Part shown: positions 1 through 5,382 of the stretch, in pieces
Layout of the letters: each line of letters starts with the position of its first letter
How positions within the stretch are numbered: position 1 is the stretch's first letter
Origin: CAVPRW01 sp046727435 [NCBI: bacterium]
Lineage (GTDB): Bacteria; Tectomicrobia; Entotheonellia; J063
Direction: 5' to 3'
DNA length: 7,230 bases
NCBI GenBank assembly: GCA_046727435.1
Contig: JBKPCR010000342.1
Coordinates: forward strand, 1-7,230
Made by a program: the position numbers and the translations under genes
The notes under the pieces: generated by a model
Told to the model about the DNA's origin: nothing
Database searches by the model: none
What the model saw: the letters and a program-made list of their open reading frames with translations, nothing else

Positions 1-73
1 ACAGATACAGCTTATAGTAAGAATTGCAGGACATTTCGTTGGTATGTCGCTGTTTTCACGATGGAGATAATTT

Positions 74-241
74 ATGATAAGTAATAATCGAAATACAGCT
101 GAAATAGAGGGGGTATGTGTTGGATGTGGAATGCATAAAAGTAGCTGGAAAGGGAATAATGGAAGAGGCTACTCGAAAAGTGGGCAGACGTATTGCTGTC
201 TAGACTGTGCTGAGGGTATTGAATGCACGTGTAGTTTATAG
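74..241 (+). CDS. Small cysteine-rich, metallothionein-like protein (55 aa)
   Basis: I translated this by eye. The ATG at 74 has a GGAG ribosome site at 63-66 with a 7-nt spacer, and the frame closes at TAG 239-241. The product has seven cysteines in 55 residues: CVGCGM (C15, C18), YCCLDCAEG (C41, C42, C45) and CTC (C51, C53), plus H21. The block G-x-x-YCC-x-x-CA-x-G resembles the YYCCEACADG segment of cyanobacterial SmtA (bacterial metallothionein family). The final CxC also recalls that family, but the Cys-rich N-terminal half of SmtA is reduced here to one CxxC. The likely role is cytosolic binding of Zn, Cd or Cu, or a small zinc-binding fold. There is no signal peptide or membrane segment. 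The DNA is visibly richer in A+T than the genes downstream. The ribosome site and Cys spacing make a real gene likely; the function is inferred from motif resemblance. Confidence 0.7.
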   Translation: MISNNRNTAEIEGVCVGCGMHKSSWKGNNGRGYSKSGQTYCCLDCAEGIECTCSL

Positions 242-268
242 AGTTGAAATAACAAAATCATTTCAGCT
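242..268 (+). terminator. Hairpin directly after the Cys-rich ORF, possible weak terminator
   Basis: The arms are 242-250 (AGTTGAAAT) and 260-268 (ATTTCAGCT). They form nine pairs, one a G-U wobble, around a 9-nt loop, starting at the first base after the stop codon. Only two further T residues follow, so it lacks the run of U typical of an intrinsic terminator. It could instead protect the 3' end of a short mRNA. Confidence 0.3.
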
Positions 269-297
269 TTAGAAGTAATATCAGGTACCTCGATAAT
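269..297 (+). promoter_or_regulatory. Weak sigma-70-like promoter candidate for the CsbD operon
   Basis: GATAAT at 292-297 matches five of six bases of the -10 consensus. It sits 17 nt after TTAGAA (269-274), which matches the -35 box poorly. An alternative in the same gap is GGAAC at 304-308, the -35 core used by many ECF sigma factors, but I found no matching -10 at the right distance. Some promoter is expected here because the operon needs one and the hairpin at 242-268 separates it from the upstream gene. The exact site is a guess. Confidence 0.2.
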
Positions 298-386
298 TAC
301 GACGGAACCATTCAGGACTAGCTGATGAATACAAAGTTGGCAACCGTATAGACAATACTCCACCAGCGAGACAAGGAGGATTACAC

Positions 387-917
387 ATGAATACAGACAT
401 TTTTGAAGGGCAATGGCGCCAAATGCGGGGGGAATTGCGGTCGTGGTGGGGCAGGCTGTCAGATAATGACTTCGAAAAAATCGCTGGGAAAAAGGATCGG
501 CTGATAGGCATGCTTCAAGAGAAATATGGCTATACACGTGAGGCAGCCCAGCAAGAGATGGATCGTCGGTTCAGGGAATATGAGGACCGGGCGCGCACCT
601 CTAGCCCTACTCGTAAGTCTGGTAAGACAGAGGATCGCATGAATGATACTTCAGCCGTTCAACCTGTATCCGCTGTCGGCGAAAAGATTGGTTCGCTAGC
701 AGATGTGATTCGGGAAAAAGCGCCCCACGAAGGGGCAGTGGGAACGGCAGCGACAGCAGTGGCGGAAAAACTCGACGTCGCCGGGTCGTATCTGCAGGAG
801 AAGGATCTAAATCATGTGTTAAGCGACGTGTCCAGCATGATTCGTCGTTACCCTGTCCCAGCACTGCTCGTCGGGCTTGGGATCGGATATCTTCTGGCTC
901 GAAGCACGCGGAGGTAA
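387..917 (+). CDS. CsbD-family stress protein with C-terminal membrane anchor
   Basis: The start is supported by an AAGGAGGA ribosome site at 373-380 with a 6-nt spacer. Residues 1 to about 60 form a CsbD domain: FEGQWRQMRGELRSWWG, then a Lys/Asp stretch and the QEKYGYTREAA segment typical of the family. The usual CsbD protein is only about 60-70 residues, so this 176-residue form is extended. Residues 70-150 are a polar linker. Residues 155-176 (YPVPALLVGLGIGYLLARS plus TRR) form one short Gly-rich hydrophobic helix with a basic end, like the tail of ElaB/YqjD-type inner-membrane proteins. It is the first gene of an operon; its TAA abuts the next ATG. CsbD members are general-stress proteins (sigma-B in Bacillus, RpoS-linked YjbJ in E. 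coli) of unknown biochemistry. I infer tethering of a CsbD domain to the cytoplasmic face of the inner membrane. Confidence 0.93.
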   Translation: MNTDIFEGQWRQMRGELRSWWGRLSDNDFEKIAGKKDRLIGMLQEKYGYTREAAQQEMDRRFREYEDRARTSSPTRKSGKTEDRMNDTSAVQPVSAVGEKIGSLADVIREKAPHEGAVGTAATAVAEKLDVAGSYLQEKDLNHVLSDVSSMIRRYPVPALLVGLGIGYLLARSTRR

Positions 918-1340
918 ATGGCGGTGAATAGCGCCTCTCATAACTCGCAACCAACTTTGGGCCAGTTAGTCAACGGGTTGATGAGTGATGCGACACTGCT
1001 CCTACACCAAGAACTAGCGCTGGCCAAACATGAACTTTATGAGGAGGCTCGCAAAACCAAAACGGCAGTAGTATCTTTGGGGGCCGGAATTGGTATAGCT
1101 GCTATCGGCGGGTTACTCTTGATTATCATGCTGGTTCATTTGGTGAGAGCACTCACAGAATGGCCGATCTGGATATGTTATGGAATTGTTGGCGGTATCT
1201 GCGCCATGGCTGGAGTGGCCTTGCTTTACAGAGGTAAACAGTACATTTCGCAAATTGACGTCGTCCCACAACTAACTGTCGAGACGATGAAGGAGAATGT
1301 AAGATGGTTCAGAAAGAAGACAACCTTGAGAAAGATATAG
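918..1340 (+). CDS. YqjE-like / phage-holin superfamily III membrane protein
   Basis: This 140-residue protein has a soluble amphipathic N-terminus (TLGQLVNGLMSDATLLLHQE followed by LALAKHEL, residues 13-40), a basic stretch, two membrane helices at about 51-75 and 83-104, and a charged C-terminus. That layout and the QELALAK(H/A)E motif are those of the family annotated as phage holin family or YqjE (Actinobacteriophage holin superfamily III). Chromosomal members next to YqjD-like genes are not considered lytic. The start is ambiguous: ATG 918 lies only 3 nt after GGAGG (910-914), which overlaps the upstream stop, while GTG 924, in frame, has a 9-nt spacer. The two choices differ by two residues. 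It is translationally coupled to the CsbD gene, and its last 37 nt overlap the next gene. The likely role is an inner-membrane partner of the flanking anchored proteins. Confidence 0.9.
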   Translation: MAVNSASHNSQPTLGQLVNGLMSDATLLLHQELALAKHELYEEARKTKTAVVSLGAGIGIAAIGGLLLIIMLVHLVRALTEWPIWICYGIVGGICAMAGVALLYRGKQYISQIDVVPQLTVETMKENVRWFRKKTTLRKI

Positions 1341-2140
1341 AAGATACACGTGCGGTGATGACCGAAAAGATCGATATGATTGAAAATCGTGTGAATGAAA
1401 CGATGGAGGGTACAAAAGCAACCATAGACAATGTTATGGAAAAAGTCAAAGGTGTGCAAGAAACTATAGATTCAGCGAAATCAACGATAGATAACATCCT
1501 TGAAACCATAAAACATACAATGGAAGAGACAATTGAGCGGGTTAAATACACATCTACCGTTATCGAACAAGTGGATCAAAATCCCTGGATCATGTTGGGC
1601 AGTGCCGTCTTGACGGGGTATGTCCTGGGCGGTCTCAACCAAGGAGGGTCGCCTAGTCAACATTATACTCCTGAAAAGAAAGGTAGCACGATAGAAACAA
1701 TCGAAAAATCTATCGATATCAATGTGCCAGTACGCACGGCTTATAACCAATGGACACAATTTGAAGAGTTTCCTCGCTTCATGGAAGGGGTAGAGTCGGT
1801 CAAGCAGCTGAATGATACGACACTCCATTGGGTGGCGAATGTCGGTGGTGAGCGTAAGGAATGGCGGGCTCGAATCACCGAACAAGTTCCAGACCACCAT
1901 ATTGCGTGGCGCAGCGAAGGTGGGGACTTTACCAGTGGAGTGGTATCGTTTCAGGCCTTAGGCCCTGATAAAACCCGAGTGACAGTACGGCTCAACTATG
2001 AGCCGAAAGGGATGACGGAGAAGCTTGGAGATATGTTCGGTATGGCATCCCGTCGTATGGAAGGCGATCTGGAACGCTTTAAGGATTTCATTGAGTCAAA
2101 GGGCCATGAAACAGGTGCCTGGCGTGGCACCGTGAGATAG
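1304..2140 (+). CDS. Heptad-repeat helix + membrane anchor + SRPBCC domain fusion
   Basis: ATG 1304 lies inside the end of the upstream gene, with AAGGAG at 1290-1295 and an 8-nt spacer, so the 37-nt overlap looks real. The protein has 278 residues in three parts. Residues 1-85 are a charged helix with consecutive heptads (TKATIDN, VMEKVKG, VQETIDS, AKSTIDN, ILETIKH from residue 37), recalling DUF3618/YqjD-type helices. Residues 93-111 (NPWIMLGSAVLTGYVLGGL) resemble the short membrane anchor ending the CsbD protein two genes upstream. Residues 134 to about 270 form an SRPBCC (START/polyketide-cyclase-like) domain: EKSIDINVPVRTAYNQWTQF, EEFPRFMEGV, then the beta strands and the C-terminal helix, ending in the ETGAWRG signature of bacterial stand-alone SRPBCC proteins (COG5637-like). 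This fold has a hydrophobic cavity, so a lipid or other hydrophobic ligand at the membrane is plausible, but no ligand can be read from the sequence. Confidence 0.92.
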   Translation: MVQKEDNLEKDIEDTRAVMTEKIDMIENRVNETMEGTKATIDNVMEKVKGVQETIDSAKSTIDNILETIKHTMEETIERVKYTSTVIEQVDQNPWIMLGSAVLTGYVLGGLNQGGSPSQHYTPEKKGSTIETIEKSIDINVPVRTAYNQWTQFEEFPRFMEGVESVKQLNDTTLHWVANVGGERKEWRARITEQVPDHHIAWRSEGGDFTSGVVSFQALGPDKTRVTVRLNYEPKGMTEKLGDMFGMASRRMEGDLERFKDFIESKGHETGAWRGTVR

Positions 2141-2169
2141 CCCCGTCGAAAACTGTGTTTTGGGCGGGG
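2141..2169 (+). other. Compact hairpin directly after the SRPBCC gene
   Basis: CCCCG (2141-2145) pairs with CGGGG (2165-2169). Inside, T2146-G2164 can wobble, C2147-G2163 pairs, G2148-G2162 is a mismatch, and AAAAC (2149-2153) pairs with GTTTT (2157-2161) around a TGT loop. It begins at the first base after TAG 2138-2140 and ends 36 nt before the next start codon. No T run follows, so it is unlikely to be a simple intrinsic terminator. It may mark an mRNA processing or stability boundary between the operon and the oxidase gene. Confidence 0.45.
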
Positions 2170-2205
2170 GAGTGGCATCCTATATGGGAAGGATGGGAGA
2201 TTGCC

Positions 2206-3957
2206 ATGGCAACCACTGCAGCTGACGTCTTGATCGATGCCCTTTGTGACTGGGGGGTGGAGGTCATTTTCGGTCTTCCCGGCGATGGCATCAACGGCCT
2301 CATGGAGGCCCTTAGGATACGTCAAGACACGGTGCGCTTTGTGCAAGTGCGGCATGAAGAAGCAGCCGCCTTCATGGCATGTGGCTATGCCAAGTATACT
2401 GGCAAGCTCGGTGTATGTCTGGCAACCTCTGGTCCCGGCGGCATTCATCTGCTGAATGGCCTCTACGATGCCAAAGTCGACGGCCAGCCAGTCCTCGCGC
2501 TGACTGGCCTGCCCTACCACGACCTGATCGGTACCCACACCCAGCAGGACGTGGAACTCGACAGGCTCTTCGCCGATGTGGCCGTCTATAATGCCCGCAT
2601 TATGGGTCCGACGCATGTTGAGAACGTTGCTGACCTCGCCTGCCGCTCAGCCTTGAGCTACCGTGGCGTGGCCCACATCACTTTCCCTGTGGACATACAA
2701 TCGATGAACGCCGAGAGGCTGCGCTCGAAACGCAATGTTCCCCATCATACTTCGGATGTCTTTGCGCGTAGTGCCCGGTTGCCCGAGGAGACCGATCTGC
2801 AACAGGCTGCCGATGTCTTGAACGACGGCAGAAAGATTGTCATTTTAGCTGGTCGTGGGGCCTTGGGAGCCGCGCAGGAACTTGAAGAAGTCGCCCAAAG
2901 GCTGAAAGCTCCCATCGTCAAGGCCCTGCTTGGCAAGGCCGTCGTACCAGACGACAGCTCCTATACGACCGGCGGCATTGGGCTGTTGGGTACCAAGCCG
3001 TCGCAGGAAGCGCTAGAAACCTGCGATACCTTGCTGATCGTGGGAAGCGCATTCCCTTATATTGAGTACTACCCCAAACCAGGGCAAGCCCGAGCCGTAC
3101 AGATCGACGTTGACCCCCGACGAATCGGCTTGCGCTGTCCTGTGGAGGTAGGACTGGTCGGCGATAGTCGCCGCAGCCTGAGAGCACTATTGCCGCTCCT
3201 CAAGGGTAATGAAGATGACAAGTTCTTAGAACAGGCACGTGCCGGCATGCAAGTATGGCAGAAGCTCATGGAAGAACACGGCACTTGGCGCGATAAACCG
3301 ATGAAGCCGCAAGTGGTGGCATGGGAGTTGGGCCGGCGTCTTGCGGACAATGCCATGATCTCGGCCGATTCAGGCACTGTTACCAACTGGTGGGCACGCT
3401 ATATACCCGCTAAGCGCGGTCAGCTACACGCCGTCTCCGGCAATCTAGCCTCCATGGCGTGTAGTCTTCCATATGCGATTGCAGCGCAAATCGCCTACCC
3501 AGACCGGCCGAGCATCGCATTTGTCGGCGACGGCGGCTTCTCCATGTTAATGGCGGATTTCGTTACCTGTGTGAAGTACCAGTTGCCGGTGAAGGTCGTG
3601 ATCATCAAAAACAGCTCCTTAGGCCAGATTAAATGGGAGCAGATGGTGTTTCTCGGTAACCCAGAATATGGCTGTGATCTCCAGCCCATTGACTTCGCCG
3701 CCTTCGCGCGGGCCTGCGGAGCTACTGGCTTTACCATCGATGATCCGGCAACGTGTGGGCCGACGCTAGAGAAAGCACTTGCGACCCCTGGCCCGGTCAT
3801 TGTGGAGGCGATCGTCGATCCCTTTGAGCCACCGATGCCACCCAAGGTGACACTTGACCAGGCGACGAAATTTGCGCAGTCCTTGGCCAAAGGGCAGCCG
3901 CATCGCGGCAAGATCGCCCTCACAGTTGTATCCGACAAGGTACGTGAGCTCATCTAG
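2206..3957 (+). CDS. Thiamine-diphosphate enzyme, pyruvate oxidase-like (PoxB/YdaP type)
   Basis: This 583-residue protein has the full three-domain ThDP-oxidase layout; PoxB and YdaP are about 570-575. The N-terminal pyrimidine-binding domain carries FGLPGDGINGLMEALR and RHEEAAAFMACGYAKYTG, with E51 the expected catalytic glutamate, followed by LATSGPGGIHLLNGLYDA. The central domain (about 190-345) is where FAD binds in PoxB. The C-terminal domain has GDGGFSMLMADF (GDG 441-443) and IIKNSSLG with N469; D442 and N469 are 27 apart, as required for the Mg-ThDP site. The expected reaction is oxidative decarboxylation of pyruvate to acetate and CO2, with electrons to quinone (PoxB) or O2; which acceptor cannot be told. 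An upstream in-frame GTG (2155) is rejected because it lies in a hairpin and lacks a ribosome site. ATG 2206 has GGGAG at 2195-2199. The C-terminus ends near DKVRELI, seemingly without the full lipid-binding tail of E. coli PoxB. A related 2-oxoacid decarboxylase is possible. Confidence 0.95.
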   Translation: MATTAADVLIDALCDWGVEVIFGLPGDGINGLMEALRIRQDTVRFVQVRHEEAAAFMACGYAKYTGKLGVCLATSGPGGIHLLNGLYDAKVDGQPVLALTGLPYHDLIGTHTQQDVELDRLFADVAVYNARIMGPTHVENVADLACRSALSYRGVAHITFPVDIQSMNAERLRSKRNVPHHTSDVFARSARLPEETDLQQAADVLNDGRKIVILAGRGALGAAQELEEVAQRLKAPIVKALLGKAVVPDDSSYTTGGIGLLGTKPSQEALETCDTLLIVGSAFPYIEYYPKPGQARAVQIDVDPRRIGLRCPVEVGLVGDSRRSLRALLPLLKGNEDDKFLEQARAGMQVWQKLMEEHGTWRDKPMKPQVVAWELGRRLADNAMISADSGTVTNWWARYIPAKRGQLHAVSGNLASMACSLPYAIAAQIAYPDRPSIAFVGDGGFSMLMADFVTCVKYQLPVKVVIIKNSSLGQIKWEQMVFLGNPEYGCDLQPIDFAAFARACGATGFTIDDPATCGPTLEKALATPGPVIVEAIVDPFEPPMPPKVTLDQATKFAQSLAKGQPHRGKIALTVVSDKVRELI

Positions 3958-4124
3958 CCAGCGGCCATACGTGTGCTCCACGAGTTGGCGATAGCTCCCG
4001 CTAAAGTTATGGGAGACGTAGGGCCATGACCATATAACAACTCTTATGAGCGGGAGGTTTTGCCCAAGCTTCGATAGGGGGCGAAAAGGCGACTTTACGA
4101 CAATACTTGCTGAGGAGGTAGACG
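3958..4124 (+). promoter_or_regulatory. Intergenic region with two alternative hairpins
   Basis: There is no gene in these 167 nt. CTCCCGCT (3995-4002) is perfectly complementary to AGCGGGAG (4049-4056), 46 nt apart. The same left arm, CTCCC (3995-3999), can instead pair with the nearer GGGAG (4011-4015). The two structures exclude each other. Inside the long loop, GTTATGG (4006-4012) can pair imperfectly with CCATATAAC (4030-4038). No T run follows either stem. The ribosome site of the next gene (GAGGAGG, 4112-4118) lies well downstream and is not occluded by either. A 3' structure of the oxidase transcript or an attenuation-like leader for the next gene are both possible; neither is demonstrated. 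Confidence 0.35.
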
Positions 4125-4589
4125 ATGTCGGTGAGAAGGGCAATGATCAAGGGGGTGGCATCTATAGCCATGGTGAGCGCCCTGGTATTAGGTCTGAGTA
4201 TAGGGGCCGGCGCTATAGAAAGGCCAAAACTAAAGGTGATATCGTCGGAAGCAGGCGCTACCCCGGAGCTTTCGGCGAAATTGAGCGATCCTGAGAAGAA
4301 AGCCCAGGAACACACTGCAACGGTAGAAGTCAAGGTGGCAGGAATCCAGCTCATCGATCCGGCGGCGGTAAATGAGCAGCCGCAGCAGGGGCAGGGGCAC
4401 CTGCATTACCAAGTTGATACTGGACCTGTCATCGCGACAACCACTACGAAGCTCAGCTTCCACGAACTGAGTTCTGGTTCACATGAAATTACCGTGATGC
4501 TGGTCAGCAGTGATCATCAACCGCTGGGTCCGAGAGAGACGCTCACGGTGAACATTCCTCCAGCCCTGGGTGATCGTGCCCAGCGCTAG
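4125..4589 (+). CDS. Exported beta-rich protein of unknown function with GHLHY motif
   Basis: ATG 4125 has a strong GAGGAGG site (4112-4118) with a 6-nt spacer; ATG 4143, six codons in, is a weaker alternative. Residues 1-30 are a Sec signal peptide: MSVRRAMIKG, then a hydrophobic core (about 11-27), with likely cleavage after AGA (28-30). The mature part, about 124 residues, has a polar linker and then a domain of predicted beta strands (about 64-146) containing GQGHLHYQVD (90-99), GPVIATTTTKLSFHEL and SGSHEITVMLVSSDHQPLGP. This resembles small periplasmic immunoglobulin-like domains such as DUF4399 or DUF6130, but I cannot assign a family firmly. H92, H94, H113, H120 and H131 could bind a metal, which is inference. 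No lipobox cysteine is present, so it should be soluble in the periplasm. CTGGG/CCCAG (4566-4570, 4579-4583) forms a small hairpin at the end of the gene. It is separated from both neighbours by more than 150 nt, suggesting its own promoter. Confidence 0.9.
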   Translation: MSVRRAMIKGVASIAMVSALVLGLSIGAGAIERPKLKVISSEAGATPELSAKLSDPEKKAQEHTATVEVKVAGIQLIDPAAVNEQPQQGQGHLHYQVDTGPVIATTTTKLSFHELSSGSHEITVMLVSSDHQPLGPRETLTVNIPPALGDRAQR

Positions 4590-4757
4590 TGAAAATGTCG
4601 ACGAGGTACACAAGTCCTGCGGCAGCCATAGCTAAAGGCTGTGAAACGATGAACCAATGCAGGCAAGATACGTTGTAGGAGCGGGGATGTCGGTTGGCCA
4701 CAGGTATTGGACGTCGCATTTGGCGTCTGCCGTGATCTTTCCGGCATCTCGCTAGGG

Positions 4758-4795
4758 CAGGCCGGTATGGGTAGCGGGGGGGCTACACAGGCCGG
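4758..4795 (+). repeat. Direct repeat flanking a G-loop hairpin
   Basis: CAGGCCGG occurs at 4758-4765 and again at 4788-4795. Between them GTAGC (4771-4775) and GCTAC (4782-4786) form a 5-bp stem whose loop is six G residues. The second copy continues into the palindrome GGCCGGCC (4790-4797). The role is unknown; it could be a protein-binding site, an RNA structure or chance in GC-rich DNA. Confidence 0.4.
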
Positions 4796-4840
4796 CCTTG
4801 TCCATTCAAAAACGACTCAGCAGCCTCAGAGGTACAAACC

Positions 4841-4869
4841 TTGGGGCAATAGAGATGGATGCATATTAA
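4841..4869 (+). promoter_or_regulatory. Candidate sigma-70-type promoter for the PRC-barrel gene
   Basis: TTGGGG (4841-4846) and TATTAA (4864-4869) are separated by exactly 17 nt. They match three and four of six consensus bases respectively. Transcription starting about 4876 would leave a leader of roughly 20 nt carrying the ribosome site at 4883-4893. The position is right but the boxes are imperfect. Confidence 0.3.
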
Positions 4870-4896
4870 GGCGGACCGTGGAAAGGGGTGATCTCC

Positions 4897-5301
4897 ATGC
4901 TTGGACCTCAATTCGAATCAGAACAGGTTGATCCCATACTGTTACACATCTATGAGGGCATGGCGGTGTACGATCAGACGGGCGCTAAGATTGGCACAGT
5001 CGAATATGTATATCTGGGTGAGGTGGCAGACTCCCCCGAAGAATGCGTTTATTATACGCAGACTCCATCAACCCTCACCAGCTCGGAAGTATCGCTCATT
5101 GAGGAATTCGCCAAGGCTATTGTCCTCACTGAACGGGTTTCTGACTTCTGGCGCGAACGGCTCCTGTCGTATGGCTTCATCAAGATCAAGAGCTCCGGGT
5201 TCTTCACCTCTGATCGCTACGCACTGCCCGCGCACATCGCCGGCGCGGCTGACGATCGTGTTCTATTGTATGTCGACCGGGACGAGTTGATTAGAGCGTA
5301 A
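4897..5301 (+). CDS. PRC-barrel-like protein
   Basis: An in-frame GTG at 4888 is part of the ribosome site itself: AAGGGGTGATC (4883-4893) is nearly the full anti-16S complement. ATG 4897 is therefore the start, giving 134 residues. Residues 15-42 (LLHIYEGMAVYDQTGAKIGT followed by VEYVYLGEV) are a typical PRC-barrel N-terminal half: a 'G-M-x-V-x-D-x-x-G-x-K-I-G-T-V' strand pair. Residues 103-133 (FTSDRYALPAHIAGAADDRV, then LLYVDRDELIR) look like the closing strands, as in DUF2171-like PRC proteins. Between them, residues 45-100 form a long helical and aromatic insertion (VSDFWRERLLSYGFIKIKSS). There is no signal peptide or membrane segment, so it should be cytoplasmic. PRC-barrel domains serve in RNA processing (RimM) and as small stress-associated or photosynthetic scaffold proteins; the role here is not evident. 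A hairpin overlaps its stop codon. Confidence 0.88.
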   Translation: MLGPQFESEQVDPILLHIYEGMAVYDQTGAKIGTVEYVYLGEVADSPEECVYYTQTPSTLTSSEVSLIEEFAKAIVLTERVSDFWRERLLSYGFIKIKSSGFFTSDRYALPAHIAGAADDRVLLYVDRDELIRA

Positions 5302-5311
5302 AAGCACGCTC
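5294..5311 (+). other. Hairpin overlapping the stop of the PRC-barrel gene
   Basis: GAGCGT (5294-5299) pairs with ACGCTC (5306-5311) around a 6-nt loop; the TAA at 5299-5301 lies at the stem-loop junction. No T run follows (CCCTCAT), so it is at best a factor-dependent or stability element. Confidence 0.3.
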
Positions 5312-5336
5312 CCCTCATCAGCACCCTCGTTGTCCG

Positions 5337-5382
5337 TGGTAGGCTACCATCGGCTCCGAAGTGTCATAACTCTCGGTCCGAG
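5337..5382. promoter_or_regulatory. Cluster of short palindromes, possible operator region
   Basis: TGGTAG-G-CTACCA (5337-5349) is a 6-1-6 palindrome, TCGG-CT-CCGA (5350-5359) a 4-2-4 palindrome, and CTCGG-T-CCGAG (5372-5382) a 5-1-5 palindrome. The last two share the TCGG(n)CCGA core. A -10-like TACAAT lies at 5399-5404; the third palindrome covers the place where its -35 box would be, and no good -35 is present. This could be an activator-dependent promoter for the membrane-protein gene at 5487. The rest of the 185-nt gap (5302-5486) holds nothing else I can name. Confidence 0.3.

Larger units (their letters stand above)
4590..4896 (+). other. 307-nt intergenic region without a convincing gene
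   Basis: A weak hairpin CAGCC/GGCTG (4623-4627, 4637-4641) lies downstream of the exported-protein gene with no T run. AGGAG at 4677-4681 precedes ATG 4687, which opens a 22-codon frame ending in TAG 4753; past that stop the same frame runs open to TAA 4867. A second short frame from 4707 has no ribosome site. Around 4758-4795 are an 8-bp direct repeat and a hairpin with a G-only loop. A candidate promoter lies at 4841-4869. No product of any frame here looks like a known protein. Confidence 0.5.

Noticed and set aside
337-352. TTGGCA followed by TATAGA as a promoter, or a sigma-54 site at TGGCAAC
   Set aside because: The spacing between the two boxes is far too short for sigma-70, and the GC element required for sigma-54 is missing.
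169-537. Minus-strand frame over the Cys-rich ORF and the CsbD start
   Set aside because: It overlaps two supported + strand genes, and its product shows no recognisable domain.
918-1340. Holin-like gene read as a prophage remnant
   Set aside because: No endolysin, structural, integrase or regulatory phage genes accompany it; the YqjE-like stress-operon context explains it better.
2155-2205. N-terminal extension of the oxidase from GTG 2155
   Set aside because: The GTG sits at the loop of a hairpin with no ribosome site; ATG 2206 has GGGAG at the right distance, and family homology begins right after it.
1996-2616. 206-codon open frame on the minus strand
   Set aside because: It lies antisense across the end of the SRPBCC gene and the start of the oxidase gene, both with clear domains, and its translation resembles no protein.
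4707-4931. 74-codon frame in the gap before the PRC-barrel gene
   Set aside because: It has no ribosome site, no recognisable domain, and it overlaps the true start of the next gene in another frame.
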